DNA of 64,000 nucleotides from Microbacterium oxydans (GCF_900095745.1 NZ_FMIR01000013.1:1-64000), one strand, 5' to 3'; positions 27,762-36,749 are shown, counted from the first letter of the stretch. The notes: a model not told the origin generated them from the letters alone. Program-made: numbers and translations.

Positions 27762-28877
27762 TCAGAGCACGTCTCCCCGGCCGGTGAGCTTGAGGGACTC
27801 GACGACGCCCTTCACCCGCTGCGCGTGCTCGACCGTGGTGACCAGCAGAGCATCGGGGGTGTCGACGACGACGATGTCCTGGACGCCCACCAGGCTGATC
27901 ACCCGAGACGTCTGGCTGACGAGGATTCCGCTCGCGCCGTCGGTCAGCACCCGGGCGTTCGGCCCGAGGACGGCGAGGTCGTTCTTGCGCCCGTTGTTGA
28001 TGAGCTTGGTCAGCGAGGCGAAGTCGCCCACGTCGTCCCAGTCGAAGTGACCGGGGACGACGGCGAGCCGTCCGCGGCGGGCGGCCGGCTCGGCCACCGC
28101 GTAGTCGATGGCGATCTTCTTCAGGCGCGGCCAGATGCGGTCGACCGCAGGTCCGCGCAGCTCGCGGTCGTCCCAGGCCTCGGCGAGTTCGAGGAGCCCG
28201 GCGTGCAGCTCGGGCTCGTTCGCGGCGAGTTCCTCCAGCAGCACGCTCGCCTTCGCGATGAACATGCCGGCGTTCCACAGATAGTCGCGATCGGCGAGAT
28301 ACTCCTTCGCCGTCTCCAGGTCGGGCTTCTCGACGAAGCTCTCCACTAGCGCGGCCTCACGCGCGCCGTCGACGACCAGCTCCGGACCCTTCTTGATGTA
28401 ACCGAACCCGATCGCGGGCTCGGTGGGCGAGATGCCGATGGTGCAGATGTATCCCTCGCGGGCGACCTCGACGGCGTCGCGCACCGCGAACTCGAACACG
28501 CGCGTGCTGCGGATCACATGGTCCGCGCTGAACGAGCCGATGATCACGTCGGGCTCGCGCCGGTGCAGGATCGCGGCGGCGAGGCCGATCGCGGCGGCGG
28601 ACTCCCGCGGCTCCGACTCCAGGAAGACGTTGAGGTCGGCGATGCCCGGCAGCTCGGCCTCGACCGCGGCACGGTGCGCGCGCCCGGTGACCACGGCGAT
28701 CCGGTCGGATCCGCTGAGCGGCTCCAGGCGGTCCCAGGTGTCACGGAGCAGCGAATGCCCGGAACCCGTGAGGTCGTGCAGGAACTTGGGCGCGTCCGCA
28801 CGGGAGAGCGGCCAGAGCCGGCTGCCGATGCCGCCGGCGGGAATCACTGCGTAGAAATCCTTGATGGGTGCGCTCAC
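27762..28877 (-). CDS. manC: Mannose-1-phosphate guanylyltransferase
   Basis: 371 residues. Makes GDP-mannose from mannose 1-phosphate and GTP, for surface glycans and lipids. Nucleotidyltransferase signature near the N-terminus (VIPAGGIGSRLWPLSR with PKF lysine), FSADHVI, VEKPDLETAKEYL and WNAGMFIAKASVL. It is the short, isomerase-free form. The GTG start is six bases after a TACCCT box, suggesting a leaderless transcript. Monocistronic. Confidence 0.92.
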   Translation of the reverse strand: MSAPIKDFYAVIPAGGIGSRLWPLSRADAPKFLHDLTGSGHSLLRDTWDRLEPLSGSDRIAVVTGRAHRAAVEAELPGIADLNVFLESEPRESAAAIGLAAAILHRREPDVIIGSFSADHVIRSTRVFEFAVRDAVEVAREGYICTIGISPTEPAIGFGYIKKGPELVVDGAREAALVESFVEKPDLETAKEYLADRDYLWNAGMFIAKASVLLEELAANEPELHAGLLELAEAWDDRELRGPAVDRIWPRLKKIAIDYAVAEPAARRGRLAVVPGHFDWDDVGDFASLTKLINNGRKNDLAVLGPNARVLTDGASGILVSQTSRVISLVGVQDIVVVDTPDALLVTTVEHAQRVKGVVESLKLTGRGDVL

Positions 28878-28883
28878 CCTGCC

Positions 28884-28889
28884 AGGGTA
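28884..28889 (-). promoter_or_regulatory. -10 element for a leaderless manC transcript
   Basis: On the minus strand TACCCT, six bases (GGCAGG), then the GTG start. Confidence 0.5.
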
Positions 28890-28902
28890 GCCCGACGAGA
28901 CC

Positions 28903-28916
28903 TCTCGACATCGAGA
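28903..28916. promoter_or_regulatory. Inverted repeat between manC and sdhC
   Basis: TCTCGA and TCGAGA separated by CA, about 140 bases upstream of the sdhC start and 25 bases upstream of manC. It could be an operator for either gene; I cannot name the regulator. Confidence 0.4.
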
Positions 28917-29056
28917 TACTTAGGCTCCCCTTCGTCGCTCCCAGTCTTCTGACAGGAATAGGATGGACAGCGATCGGGCGTGCCTGACTTCGACAGGCTC
29001 ACACTTGAACGAGAGCAGCGCATGCGACCGACGCACATCGATCAGGGAGGACGACC

Positions 29057-29491
29057 GTGTCCACGAGCGCTCGCTTGACACCGTCGATTTCGGAAACCAC
29101 GTCCAAGACCCCCCGCGGCACCCTTTATCGGGGCCGCGAAGGCATGTGGTCGTGGGTGCTTCACCGCATCACCGGAGTCGCCATCTTCTTCTTCCTGTTG
29201 GTGCACGTGCTCGACACGGCACTGATCAGGGTCTCGCCGGAGGCGTACAACGCCGTGATCGGCACGTACAAGAACCCCATCATGGCGCTCGGCGAGGTCG
29301 TGCTCGTGGCCGGCATCGTGTTCCACGCGATGAACGGGCTACGCATCATCGCCGTCGACTTCTGGTCGAAGGGCGCCAAGTACCAGCGTCAGCTCTTCTG
29401 GGGCGTGCTGCTGGTCTGGGGCATCATCATGGCCGGCTTCGTGCCCCGCCACCTGATGCTCGCGTTCGCCGGATTCGGAGGGGGACACTGA
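29057..29491 (+). CDS. sdhC: Succinate dehydrogenase cytochrome b subunit
   Basis: 144 residues, three hydrophobic helices. Membrane anchor of complex II, binding heme b and quinone with SdhD. Family marks: REGMWSWVLHRITGVAIF near the start of helix 1, histidine in LLVHVLDTAL and the second heme-ligand candidate in GIVFHAMNGLR. GTG start after CAGGGAGG. First gene of sdhCDAB; the next gene shares one base. Confidence 0.92.
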   Translation: MSTSARLTPSISETTSKTPRGTLYRGREGMWSWVLHRITGVAIFFFLLVHVLDTALIRVSPEAYNAVIGTYKNPIMALGEVVLVAGIVFHAMNGLRIIAVDFWSKGAKYQRQLFWGVLLVWGIIMAGFVPRHLMLAFAGFGGGH

Positions 29492-29937
29492 TGACCGCGC
29501 AGACCATCGCAGCCCCGGCTCGCCGCCGGCGCGGAGTCAACCTCGAGAAGTGGGGCTGGGTCTTCATGCGCGCCTCGGGCGTCGTGCTCGTCGTGCTGAT
29601 CTTCGGCCACCTCTTCGTCAACCTCATGGTCGGCGAGGGCATCCACGCCCTCGACTTCGCATTCATCGCCGGCAAGTTCGCCACGCCGTTCTGGCAGTGG
29701 TGGGACGTGCTGATGCTGTGGCTCGCACTGATCCACGGCGCCAACGGCATGCGCACGATCGTGAACGACTACGTCACGAACACCACCGCCCGGAAGGCCC
29801 TCACCTGGGCCCTCGGGCTCGCCGCCGGCCTGCTCATCATCCTGGGCACGCTCGTCGTCTTCACGTTCGACCCGTGCCTGGGTGCGACCGAGGACAGCGT
29901 CCTGTGGAGCGAATGCGCCGCACTGGTCGGGAACTGA
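29491..29937 (+). CDS. sdhD: Succinate dehydrogenase hydrophobic anchor subunit
   Basis: 148 residues, three hydrophobic helices. The ATG shares one base with the sdhC stop (TGATG); a longer frame upstream is a shadow of sdhC. Histidine in LIFGHLFVNLMVG and the IHGANGMRTIVNDY segment match actinobacterial SdhD. With SdhC it anchors the SdhAB flavo-iron-sulfur head to the membrane. Confidence 0.9.
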   Translation: MTAQTIAAPARRRRGVNLEKWGWVFMRASGVVLVVLIFGHLFVNLMVGEGIHALDFAFIAGKFATPFWQWWDVLMLWLALIHGANGMRTIVNDYVTNTTARKALTWALGLAAGLLIILGTLVVFTFDPCLGATEDSVLWSECAALVGN

Positions 29938-29955
29938 GAAGAAGGCTAAGAAGAA

Positions 29956-31782
29956 GTGACTACCGAGACGCAGGATTCCGTCGTCCGTGACGGCGTGCAT
30001 TACCACCAGTTCGACATCGTGATCGTTGGCGCCGGTGGCGCCGGCATGCGGGCCGCCATCGAGGCCGGCCCCGGCGCGAAGACCGCCGTGATCTCCAAGC
30101 TGTACCCCACGCGCTCGCACACCGGTGCAGCGCAGGGCGGCATGGCGGCAGCCCTCGCGAACGTCGAAGAGGACTCCTGGGAGTGGCACACCTTCGACAC
30201 CGTCAAGGGCGGCGACTACCTCGTCGACCAGGACGCGGCGGAGATCCTCGCGAAGGAGGCCATCGAGGCGGTCATCGACCTCGAGAACATGGGCCTCCCC
30301 TTCAACCGCACGCCCGAGGGCAAGATCGACCAGCGCCGTTTCGGCGGGCACACGGCAGAGCACGGCAAGACCCCGGTCCGCCGCGCCTGCTACGCCGCCG
30401 ACCGCACCGGCCACATGATCCTGCAGACGCTGTTCCAGAACTGCGTCAAGCTCGGCATCAACTTCTTCAACGAGTTCTATGTGCTCGACCTGCTGACGGT
30501 GAAGGATGCCGACGGCAAGACCCAGGTCTCGGGCGTCGTCGCGTACGACCTCTCGACCGGCGAGCTGCACGTGTTCCAGGCCAAGGCCGTGATCTTCGCG
30601 ACCGGCGGCTTCGGCAAGATCTTCAAGACGACCTCGAACGCGCACACCCTCACGGGCGACGGCGTCGGCATCGTCTGGCGCAAGGGCCTCCCCCTCGAGG
30701 ACTTGGAGTTCTTCCAGTTCCATCCGACCGGACTCGCCGGCCTCGGCATCCTCCTCACCGAGGGCGCCCGTGGAGAGGGCGCGATCCTGCGCAACGCCTC
30801 GGGCGAGCGGTTCATGGAGCGCTACGCCCCGACGATCAAGGACCTCGCTCCGCGTGACATCGTCGCGCGCTGCATGGTGCAGGAGGTCGCAGAAGGCCGC
30901 GGCGCCGGCCCGCACAAGGACTACGTGCTGCTGGACTGCACGCACCTGGGCGCCGAGGTCCTCGAGACCAAGCTGCCCGACATCACGGAGTTCGCCCGCA
31001 CGTACCTGGGCGTCGACCCGGTCGTCGAGCCGGTCCCGGTGATGCCGACCGCGCACTACGCCATGGGCGGCATCCCGACCAACAACAACGGCGAGGTCCT
31101 GGCCGACAACGACACGGTCGTCCCCGGCCTGTACGCCGCCGGCGAGTGCGCCTGCGTCTCGGTGCACGGCGCCAACCGCCTCGGCACCAACTCGCTGCTC
31201 GACATCAACGTGTTCGGCAAGCGCAGCGGCCGCAACGCCGTCGAGTACGTCAAGACGGCCGAGTTCGTGCCGCTGCCCGAAAACCCCGCCGGTTTCGTCT
31301 CCGGCATGCTCGAGGACCTGCGCAACAACCAGGGCACCGAGCGCATCGCCGTGCTGCGCAAGACGCTGCAGGACGAGATGGACAAGGGCGCTCAGGTGTT
31401 CCGCACGCACGACTCGCTGCAGCACGTGCTGGGCGTGATCGCCGAGCTGCGTGAGCGCTACAAGAACGTGCACGTCGACGACAAGGGCAAGCGTTTCAAC
31501 ACCGACCTGCTCGAGGCCGTCGAGCTGGGCTTCCTGCTCGACATCGCCGAGGTCGTGGTCTACGCCGCGCAGAACCGCGAGGAGAGCCGCGGCGGCCACA
31601 TGCGCGACGACTTCCCGACGCGTGACGACGAGAAGTACATGAAGCACACCATGGCCTACCTCACCGGCGACCCGCACTCGTCGACCCCGAGCGACCACAT
31701 CAAGCTCGACTGGAAGCCCGTCGTCTTCACGAAGAACGATCAGGGCGAGTTGAACTACCCGCCGATGGAGAGGAAGTACTGA
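29956..31782 (+). CDS. sdhA: Succinate dehydrogenase flavoprotein subunit
   Basis: 608 residues. Oxidises succinate to fumarate in the TCA cycle. FAD loop [17 protein letters not shown], covalent flavin histidine in [11 protein letters not shown], substrate-site blocks [10 protein letters not shown] and [10 protein letters not shown], and the [15 protein letters not shown] region. The start is GTG at 29956, 18 bases after sdhD, after an AAGAAG purine stretch. Length is typical. Confidence 0.95.
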   Translation: MTTETQDSVVRDGVHYHQFDIVIVGAGGAGMRAAIEAGPGAKTAVISKLYPTRSHTGAAQGGMAAALANVEEDSWEWHTFDTVKGGDYLVDQDAAEILAKEAIEAVIDLENMGLPFNRTPEGKIDQRRFGGHTAEHGKTPVRRACYAADRTGHMILQTLFQNCVKLGINFFNEFYVLDLLTVKDADGKTQVSGVVAYDLSTGELHVFQAKAVIFATGGFGKIFKTTSNAHTLTGDGVGIVWRKGLPLEDLEFFQFHPTGLAGLGILLTEGARGEGAILRNASGERFMERYAPTIKDLAPRDIVARCMVQEVAEGRGAGPHKDYVLLDCTHLGAEVLETKLPDITEFARTYLGVDPVVEPVPVMPTAHYAMGGIPTNNNGEVLADNDTVVPGLYAAGECACVSVHGANRLGTNSLLDINVFGKRSGRNAVEYVKTAEFVPLPENPAGFVSGMLEDLRNNQGTERIAVLRKTLQDEMDKGAQVFRTHDSLQHVLGVIAELRERYKNVHVDDKGKRFNTDLLEAVELGFLLDIAEVVVYAAQNREESRGGHMRDDFPTRDDEKYMKHTMAYLTGDPHSSTPSDHIKLDWKPVVFTKNDQGELNYPPMERKY

Positions 31783-31784
31783 GA

Positions 31785-32552
31785 ATGTCGAACGCCATCG
31801 CCGAAGCACCCGCGGACACGACCGAAGAGACCGGCATCCAGTCCTTCATCGTGACGTTCAACATCCGCCGCTTCGACCCCGAGGTCGACGCGGAACCGCA
31901 CTGGGTCGACTACGACGTGGAGCTCTACTCCACCGACCGCGTCCTCGATGCGCTGCACAAGATCAAGTGGGAGGTCGACGGCTCGCTGACCTTCCGCCGC
32001 TCCTGCGCACACGGCATCTGTGGCTCCGACGCCATGCGCATCAACGGCCGCAACCGCCTGGCCTGCAAGACGCTGATCAAGGACCTCGACATCTCGAAGC
32101 CCATCTACGTGGAAGCCATCAAGGGTCTGCCGCTGGAGAAGGACCTCGTCGTCGACATGGAGCCGTTCTTCGCCTCATACCGCGAGGTGCAGCCGTTCCT
32201 CGTCGCCAGCTCCGTCCCGGAGAAGGGCAAGGAGCGCGTCCAGACCATCGCCGACCGCGAGATCTTCGACGACACCACCAAGTGCATCCTGTGCGCCGCG
32301 TGCACCTCGTCCTGCCCCGTGTTCTGGACAGACGGTCAGTACTTCGGCCCCGCCGCGATCGTGAACGCGCACCGCTTCATCTTCGACTCCCGCGACGACA
32401 ACGCGGCCGTGCGTCTGGACATCCTCAACGACAAGGAAGGCGTGTGGCGCTGCCGCACGACCTTCAACTGCTCCGAGGCCTGCCCCCGCGGCATCGAGGT
32501 CACCAAGGCCATCGCCGAGGTCAAGCAGGCGGTCCTTCGCGGGCGTCCCTGA
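31785..32552 (+). CDS. sdhB: Succinate dehydrogenase iron-sulfur subunit
   Basis: 255 residues. It carries the three clusters: [2Fe-2S] in RRSCAHGICGSDAM plus a distal cysteine (RLACKTL), [4Fe-4S] in KCILCAACTSSCP, and [3Fe-4S] with CSEACPRGI. Passes electrons from SdhA to quinone. The ATG is 2 bases after the sdhA stop. Last gene of the operon, followed by a hairpin. Confidence 0.95.
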   Translation: MSNAIAEAPADTTEETGIQSFIVTFNIRRFDPEVDAEPHWVDYDVELYSTDRVLDALHKIKWEVDGSLTFRRSCAHGICGSDAMRINGRNRLACKTLIKDLDISKPIYVEAIKGLPLEKDLVVDMEPFFASYREVQPFLVASSVPEKGKERVQTIADREIFDDTTKCILCAACTSSCPVFWTDGQYFGPAAIVNAHRFIFDSRDDNAAVRLDILNDKEGVWRCRTTFNCSEACPRGIEVTKAIAEVKQAVLRGRP

Positions 32553-32575
32553 CGCGCCGCATCAGGCCATCATCC

Positions 32576-32614
32576 GAGAAAACAGGCGGTTCCCTTCGGG
32601 GGCCGCCTGTTCTC
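32576..32614 (+). terminator. Hairpin terminator of the sdh operon
   Basis: Stem AACAGGCGG (32581-32589) with CCGCCTGTT (32603-32611), an inner CCC(TTCG)GGG tetraloop helix and outer GAG/CTC pairs. No T run follows, common in high-GC actinobacteria. Confidence 0.7.
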
Positions 32615-32669
32615 ATGTCGTCGCCTGTTCTCGCGTGCCCGGCTGCTCTCGCATCGCGCAGCGCTTGGA

Positions 32670-32675
32670 TAGGGT
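32670..32675 (+). promoter_or_regulatory. -10 element for a leaderless yihY transcript
   Basis: TAGGGT, six bases (GGGGAC), then GTG at 32682. Confidence 0.5.
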
Positions 32676-32681
32676 GGGGAC

Positions 32682-33890
32682 GTGTCTGAACCCGATGGCT
32701 CCGCGGCCGAGCCCGGTCGCCTCGATGCGGCCGTCGAGCGCGCGACCGCACTCACGCAGCGCACCCTCGGCCTGTTCCCCGTGCGCGTCTGGCGGCACTT
32801 CCTGCAGCACAACGGATTCCTGCTCGCTGCGGGTGTGAGCTATCAGGCGCTCTTCGCGATCTTCGCGGCCATCTACCTCGCCTTCGCCATCGCCGGGCTC
32901 TGGCTCGGTGGCAGCGAGGAAGCCGTCAACGGTCTGATCGACATGATCAACAGCTACATCCCCAACCTGATCCTCCCCGAGGGCGGCGTCTTCACGCCGG
33001 AACAGGTGCAGGACGTCGCCGCGAGCACCGCCAACGTCCTGGGCATCACCGGTCTGATCGCCCTCGGAACCGTCATCTGGACGGCCATCGGCTGGGTGAC
33101 GTTCTCGCGGCGAGCGACGAGGGACATCTTCGGCCTTCCTCCGGACCGGCGCAGCTACGTCATCCTGAAGGCCCGCGACTTGCTCGCGGCCCTGATCTTC
33201 GGCGTCTCGCTGATCGTCGGCTCACTCCTCAGCTCCGCCAGCGCCGCCGTGTTGAGCTGGCTCCTCAGCCTGCTGGGCTGGGATTCCGGCTCGGACGGGC
33301 TGAACCTCGGCATCCGCATCGCGACCGTCATCGTGTCGTTCGCCATCATGTCGACGGCGCTGGCCGCCATGGTCCGCTTCCTCACGGGAACGTCTCTGCA
33401 GTGGCGGACCATCTGGCCCGGGGCCCTGCTCGGCGGCGGCGCGATGACCGTGCTCCAATACGGAGCCGGCTTCCTGCTGAGCTACACCCCATCGAATCCG
33501 CTGCTCGCGACCTTCGCCATCTTCATCGGCCTCCTGCTCTGGTTCCGCGTCAACGGCGTCGTGATGCTGGTGGCGTCGTCCTGGATCGCGGTCGCCGCGA
33601 ACGACCGGGACCAGCCCCTGCTGGAGCAGACCGAGGCGGAGCGCCGCCTGATCGAGTACGAGACGCTGCTCACCGCGGCGCAGATCCGTGTGCGAGAGGC
33701 CCATGCCGCCCGCGACGCCGCCCCGTGGTTCCAGGCATGGACCGCCGGACGGGCGGTGCGGGCTGCGGAGAACGAGCTCGCGGCTCTCGAGGCCTCCCCT
33801 CCCCCGCCCGTGGATTCGCCCACCCCCTTCGCGCAGCGCCTCATCGCCGACCTGCACCGGCCGTCCCGGGATGTCGGCGACGCTCGTTAG
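32682..33890 (+). CDS. YihY/BrkB-family inner membrane protein
   Basis: 402 residues. About 45 N-terminal cytoplasmic residues, then six hydrophobic helices (residues 45-310) with the family blocks FLLAAGVSYQALFAIF, IWTAIGWVTFSRR and IFIGLLLWFRVNGVVML. A charged C-terminal tail of about 90 residues follows, partly predicted helical. The name virulence factor BrkB is historical; the molecular role is not established. GTG start as a leaderless gene. Its TAG stop is embedded in the next gene's -10 box. Confidence 0.88.
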   Translation: MSEPDGSAAEPGRLDAAVERATALTQRTLGLFPVRVWRHFLQHNGFLLAAGVSYQALFAIFAAIYLAFAIAGLWLGGSEEAVNGLIDMINSYIPNLILPEGGVFTPEQVQDVAASTANVLGITGLIALGTVIWTAIGWVTFSRRATRDIFGLPPDRRSYVILKARDLLAALIFGVSLIVGSLLSSASAAVLSWLLSLLGWDSGSDGLNLGIRIATVIVSFAIMSTALAAMVRFLTGTSLQWRTIWPGALLGGGAMTVLQYGAGFLLSYTPSNPLLATFAIFIGLLLWFRVNGVVMLVASSWIAVAANDRDQPLLEQTEAERRLIEYETLLTAAQIRVREAHAARDAAPWFQAWTAGRAVRAAENELAALEASPPPPVDSPTPFAQRLIADLHRPSRDVGDAR

Positions 33891-33893
33891 GCT
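33888..33893 (+). promoter_or_regulatory. -10 element for a leaderless xthA transcript
   Basis: TAGGCT, seven bases, then ATG at 33901. The TAG is also the yihY stop codon. Confidence 0.5.
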
Positions 33894-33900
33894 TGTTCGC

Positions 33901-34740
33901 ATGCCCCATCTGCGTATCGCCACGGTCAATGTCAACGGGATCCGAGCGGCGGCTCGCAACGGGATGAGCAGCTGGCTCGACGAAGCCGGTGTCGACATCC
34001 TCACACTCCAGGAGGTCCGCGGACAGGACGAACACCTCGAAGCCGCGCTGCCCGGCTGGTCGTTCGTGCATGACGAGGCCACCGCCAAGGGCCGCGCGGG
34101 CGTCGCCATCGCGAGCCGCACGCCGGCCCTCGCGTCGCGCACCGAGTTCGGTGCCGCGGACTTCGACTCGAAGGGCCGCTGGATCGAGGCCGACTACCTG
34201 ATCGGCGACCGTCCGCTGACCGTCGTGAGCGCGTACGTGCACTCCGGAGAGGCCGACACCCCGAAGCAGGACGAGAAGTGGAAGTTCCTCGACGCGTTCG
34301 GCACGCGGCTCGGCGAGCTCGGGGCCGACGGCGCACTCGCGCTGGTCACGGGAGACCTCAACGTCGGGCACCGAGAGCTCGACATCAAGAACTGGCGCGG
34401 CAACCGCAAGAAGGCCGGCTTCCTGCCCCGCGAGCGGGCGTATTTCGACCGCTTCCTCGGTGAGTCCGGCGCAGAGATCACCGCCGTCGACGGCACGATC
34501 GGCACGGGCCTCGGCTGGGTCGACGTCGGCCGCCGGTTCCACGGCGAGATCGACGGACCGTACACGTGGTGGTCCATGCGCGGTCAGGCGTTCGACAACG
34601 ACTCCGGCTGGCGCATCGACTATCACCTCGCGACGCCGGCACTCGCCGAGCGCGTCACGACCTATCACGTGGCCCGTGCGGCGGCCTACGATCAGCGCTG
34701 GAGCGATCACGCTCCGGTCGTCGTCGACTACTCGTACTGA
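33901..34740 (+). CDS. xthA: Exodeoxyribonuclease III (AP endonuclease)
   Basis: 279 residues. Cleaves DNA at abasic sites and trims 3' blocked ends in base excision repair. Metal and catalytic motifs of the EEP fold: ATVNVNGIRAA, ILTLQEVRGQ (metal glutamate), TGDLNVGHRELD, GWRIDYHLATP and the C-terminal SDHAPVVVDY. The start is ATG seven bases after a TAGGCT box; in-frame codons further upstream lie in yihY. Its last 13 bases overlap the convergent DUF4166 gene. Confidence 0.94.
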   Translation: MPHLRIATVNVNGIRAAARNGMSSWLDEAGVDILTLQEVRGQDEHLEAALPGWSFVHDEATAKGRAGVAIASRTPALASRTEFGAADFDSKGRWIEADYLIGDRPLTVVSAYVHSGEADTPKQDEKWKFLDAFGTRLGELGADGALALVTGDLNVGHRELDIKNWRGNRKKAGFLPRERAYFDRFLGESGAEITAVDGTIGTGLGWVDVGRRFHGEIDGPYTWWSMRGQAFDNDSGWRIDYHLATPALAERVTTYHVARAAAYDQRWSDHAPVVVDYSY

Positions 34741-35390
34741 CCCGATCCGAGGCCACCCTCGGGTACCGCCGGGGCATCCGTGTGACGGTACCAGCCGCGG
34801 TACTCGAGGACCGTCCCCAGCACGGGGCTGGTGGCACGCATCGCGATGGTGCGACGGTGCTCTGCCTCGTCCCAGCCGTCGACGAGGTCGACATCGAGGC
34901 GCAGGATGCCGCGCAGCACGATGCGACGTCTGCCGACGCGCAGGGCGACCGCGCGGGAGCGCATCCGCAGTGCCCCCTCGGGCGTGACGGAACACTCTTC
35001 GAGCATCTCCACGCGCCCGCGCACCCCCAGCGCATTGTGGAAGATTCCGGGACGGCCGGTCACCGTGAGGCGATCGGAGATGTGCTGGACCTTCCCGGGA
35101 AAGCGGAATTCCCGCCGAGCCGCGAGGGTGGCCCGGCCCGATCCCGACCGACCCGCGACCGTGTCTATCCGGAACGGGACATCGCGGGCGAAACGTGTGA
35201 CCAGCAGTCCGGGGCCCACTACCGGGTACCCCAGAGCGGTCAGCCGCCCGAACCGGCTGCCGGCGACCGTGAACACGCCGACCGCGCTGTCACTCTCGGC
35301 CTCCACCCGCATCTGCGCGAGGATCTCCGGGTGCAGCCGCTCCGCATCGTCGCCGAGCGCGGCGAGGAACACGGCGCCCCTGGCCGTCAT
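34728..35390 (-). CDS. DUF4166-like protein (second of a tandem pair)
   Basis: 220 residues. The ATG at 35390 overlaps the upstream paralogue stop by 4 bases. It shares with that paralogue the opening ALGDDAERLHPE, the central ARDVPFRID and the closing TVLEYRGWYR (compare FLFGYRGAFT), indicating an old tandem duplication. No catalytic motif or membrane helix is visible. DUF4166 proteins are of unknown function. Third gene of a three-gene operon with an SRPBCC protein. Its 3' end overlaps xthA by 13 bases (34728-34740). Confidence 0.65.
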   Translation of the reverse strand: MTARGAVFLAALGDDAERLHPEILAQMRVEAESDSAVGVFTVAGSRFGRLTALGYPVVGPGLLVTRFARDVPFRIDTVAGRSGSGRATLAARREFRFPGKVQHISDRLTVTGRPGIFHNALGVRGRVEMLEECSVTPEGALRMRSRAVALRVGRRRIVLRGILRLDVDLVDGWDEAEHRRTIAMRATSPVLGTVLEYRGWYRHTDAPAVPEGGLGSGQYE

Positions 35391-36070
35391 TCGCGAAGCT
35401 CCTCGCGATAGGGCTTCACGGTCGCGGGCGCCGGCCCGTCGACGAACTCGCACGTGAACGCGCCGCGGTAGCCGAACAGGAATCCCAGGACGTCGTTGTG
35501 GATCTCGAGATCGATCAGGTACCGCTGCTGCTCGTCGTCGTATCGCTCCCGCAGTCGCGCGCGCCCGCTGAACAGCATCGGGAATCGGAACGCGAGAGGC
35601 CCCTCGTAGAACCGCTGCTCGCCGGACGTCAGCTGCAGAGCGCCGTCGTCGGTGACGGTCAGATCCAGGTCGACCGCCAGGTGCTGATGAGTGCCCAGGT
35701 AGTCGACCACTCGACGGCGGGCGTCGCTGTAGATCATCGTGGCGTCGAAGCGTCGGCGACGACCGGGGCGCACCTCCATCGTCCGGACGAACGTCACGGT
35801 CTCGCGGCCGAAATCGTCGAGGTACGCGTGGTTGTCGATCCGGAAGGGGACATCGTGTCCGCGCTCCGGGAAGAGGATGTTGCGGAAGGTCCCGATCAGG
35901 AGGAAGGGCAGCGTCCACCAGGGGCCGCGACGCACCTCCGTCATCGTGCCTCGTCCGATGCAGCCGTATCCCGCCTCGACACCGACCCCGAAGCGACGCT
36001 GCAGCTGCGGGTGGAGGCGGGCGAAATCGTCTCCGAGCGCGCGTTCGAAGATTCCGGTGCCCGCCGTCAT
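35387..36070 (-). CDS. DUF4166-like protein (first of a tandem pair)
   Basis: 227 residues, ATG at 36070 preceded by GAGGAG at good spacing; a longer frame upstream overlaps the SRPBCC gene and is rejected. It opens ALGDDFARLHPQLQRRFGV, has a hydrophobic stretch (WWTLPFLLIGTFRNILFP) and GHDVPFRIDNHAYLDDFG, and closes DVLGFLFGYRGAFTCEF, a layout typical of DUF4166. It overlaps both neighbours by 4 bases, so the three proteins are probably made together. Function unknown. Confidence 0.7.
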   Translation of the reverse strand: MTAGTGIFERALGDDFARLHPQLQRRFGVGVEAGYGCIGRGTMTEVRRGPWWTLPFLLIGTFRNILFPERGHDVPFRIDNHAYLDDFGRETVTFVRTMEVRPGRRRRFDATMIYSDARRRVVDYLGTHQHLAVDLDLTVTDDGALQLTSGEQRFYEGPLAFRFPMLFSGRARLRERYDDEQQRYLIDLEIHNDVLGFLFGYRGAFTCEFVDGPAPATVKPYREELRE

Positions 36071-36711
36071 GCGATCTCCTCGAGCGATCTCGGTGCGTCT
36101 TCCATGATCGTTCTCCCGGTGCGGCGGGGAGGCTGTGAACGACAGTTCCGCGCTCGGGGCCGATATCCGCGACGCAGCGACCGCCATCCGCTGGCCTGCT
36201 CAGGGGAGGTGCCCTCCTCCGCCCACATCCGCAGGCGGTCGAAGCTCCGGGCGGTCAGCCACCACACGAACGGGCGGATGACGAGCGGGTCGAACAGACG
36301 CCCGAGCCAACCCCATCCCGGCGCGTAGTCGTAGCCGGTCAGGAATCGCACACCGTCCGGCGTCGGGATGTATCGCCAGTACCCGCGACCGGCGCCCAGC
36401 GGCGACAGTGCATCCTCCGTGTCGAACAGCAGAGCCGAGGTCCGCTCGCCCACGGGCCCCTCGCGGGTGGCGAGAGAGACGCCGGTGCCGCGGATCGTGT
36501 GCACCCCGAGATCGAGCTCGTATCGGAACTCCCGCGCGCCGTCGGATCGCGTGCGCTGCGGAACGATGTCCGTGAATCGCGCATCCCACCGCACGTGCGA
36601 GGCGGGATCCTGCGTCAGTCGCCAGACATCCTCCAGCGGCGCGCGGATGAGGACCTCGACGTAGAGGGCTGCGTCCCCTCGTCGGCGGCGGCGAGGGGAT
36701 TCGGGCGTCAT
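36067..36711 (-). CDS. SRPBCC-family (START/Bet v 1-like) protein
   Basis: 214 residues. It begins after a basic stretch with the pattern of polyketide cyclase/SRPBCC folds (YVEVLIRAPLEDVWRLTQDPASHVRWDARFTDI) split over the first 60 residues, ending with GWGWLGRLFDPLVIRPFVWWLTARSF-type hydrophobic helix. Such proteins bind lipids or other hydrophobic ligands. The C-terminal 30 residues are rich in Arg and Pro and may be unstructured. ATG at 36711, six bases after TACGAT on the minus strand. First gene of the DUF4166 operon. Confidence 0.7.
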   Translation of the reverse strand: MTPESPRRRRRGDAALYVEVLIRAPLEDVWRLTQDPASHVRWDARFTDIVPQRTRSDGAREFRYELDLGVHTIRGTGVSLATREGPVGERTSALLFDTEDALSPLGAGRGYWRYIPTPDGVRFLTGYDYAPGWGWLGRLFDPLVIRPFVWWLTARSFDRLRMWAEEGTSPEQASGWRSLRRGYRPRARNCRSQPPRRTGRTIMEDAPRSLEEIA

Positions 36712-36717
36712 CCGCCC

Positions 36718-36723
36718 ATCGTA
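36718..36723 (-). promoter_or_regulatory. -10 element for a leaderless SRPBCC-DUF4166 transcript
   Basis: On the minus strand TACGAT, six bases (GGGCGG), then ATG at 36711. Confidence 0.5.
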
Positions 36724-36743
36724 TGGGCCACGCACGCACCCCA

Positions 36744-36749
36744 TAGGAT
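36744..36749 (+). promoter_or_regulatory. -10 element for a leaderless trpS transcript
   Basis: TAGGAT, seven bases, then GTG at 36757. It faces the divergent SRPBCC promoter 20 bases away. Confidence 0.55.

Noticed and set aside
24854..27787. 911-codon plus-strand frame opposite the nucleoside ABC ATPase and BMP genes
   Set aside because: Antisense to genes with Walker motifs and a lipobox; it crosses several real genes and their control region.
28959..28964. TAGGAT as the sdhCDAB promoter -10
   Set aside because: The hexamer fits, but no plausible -35 lies 16-18 bases upstream, and the leader to sdhC would be about 90 bases. Left unassigned.
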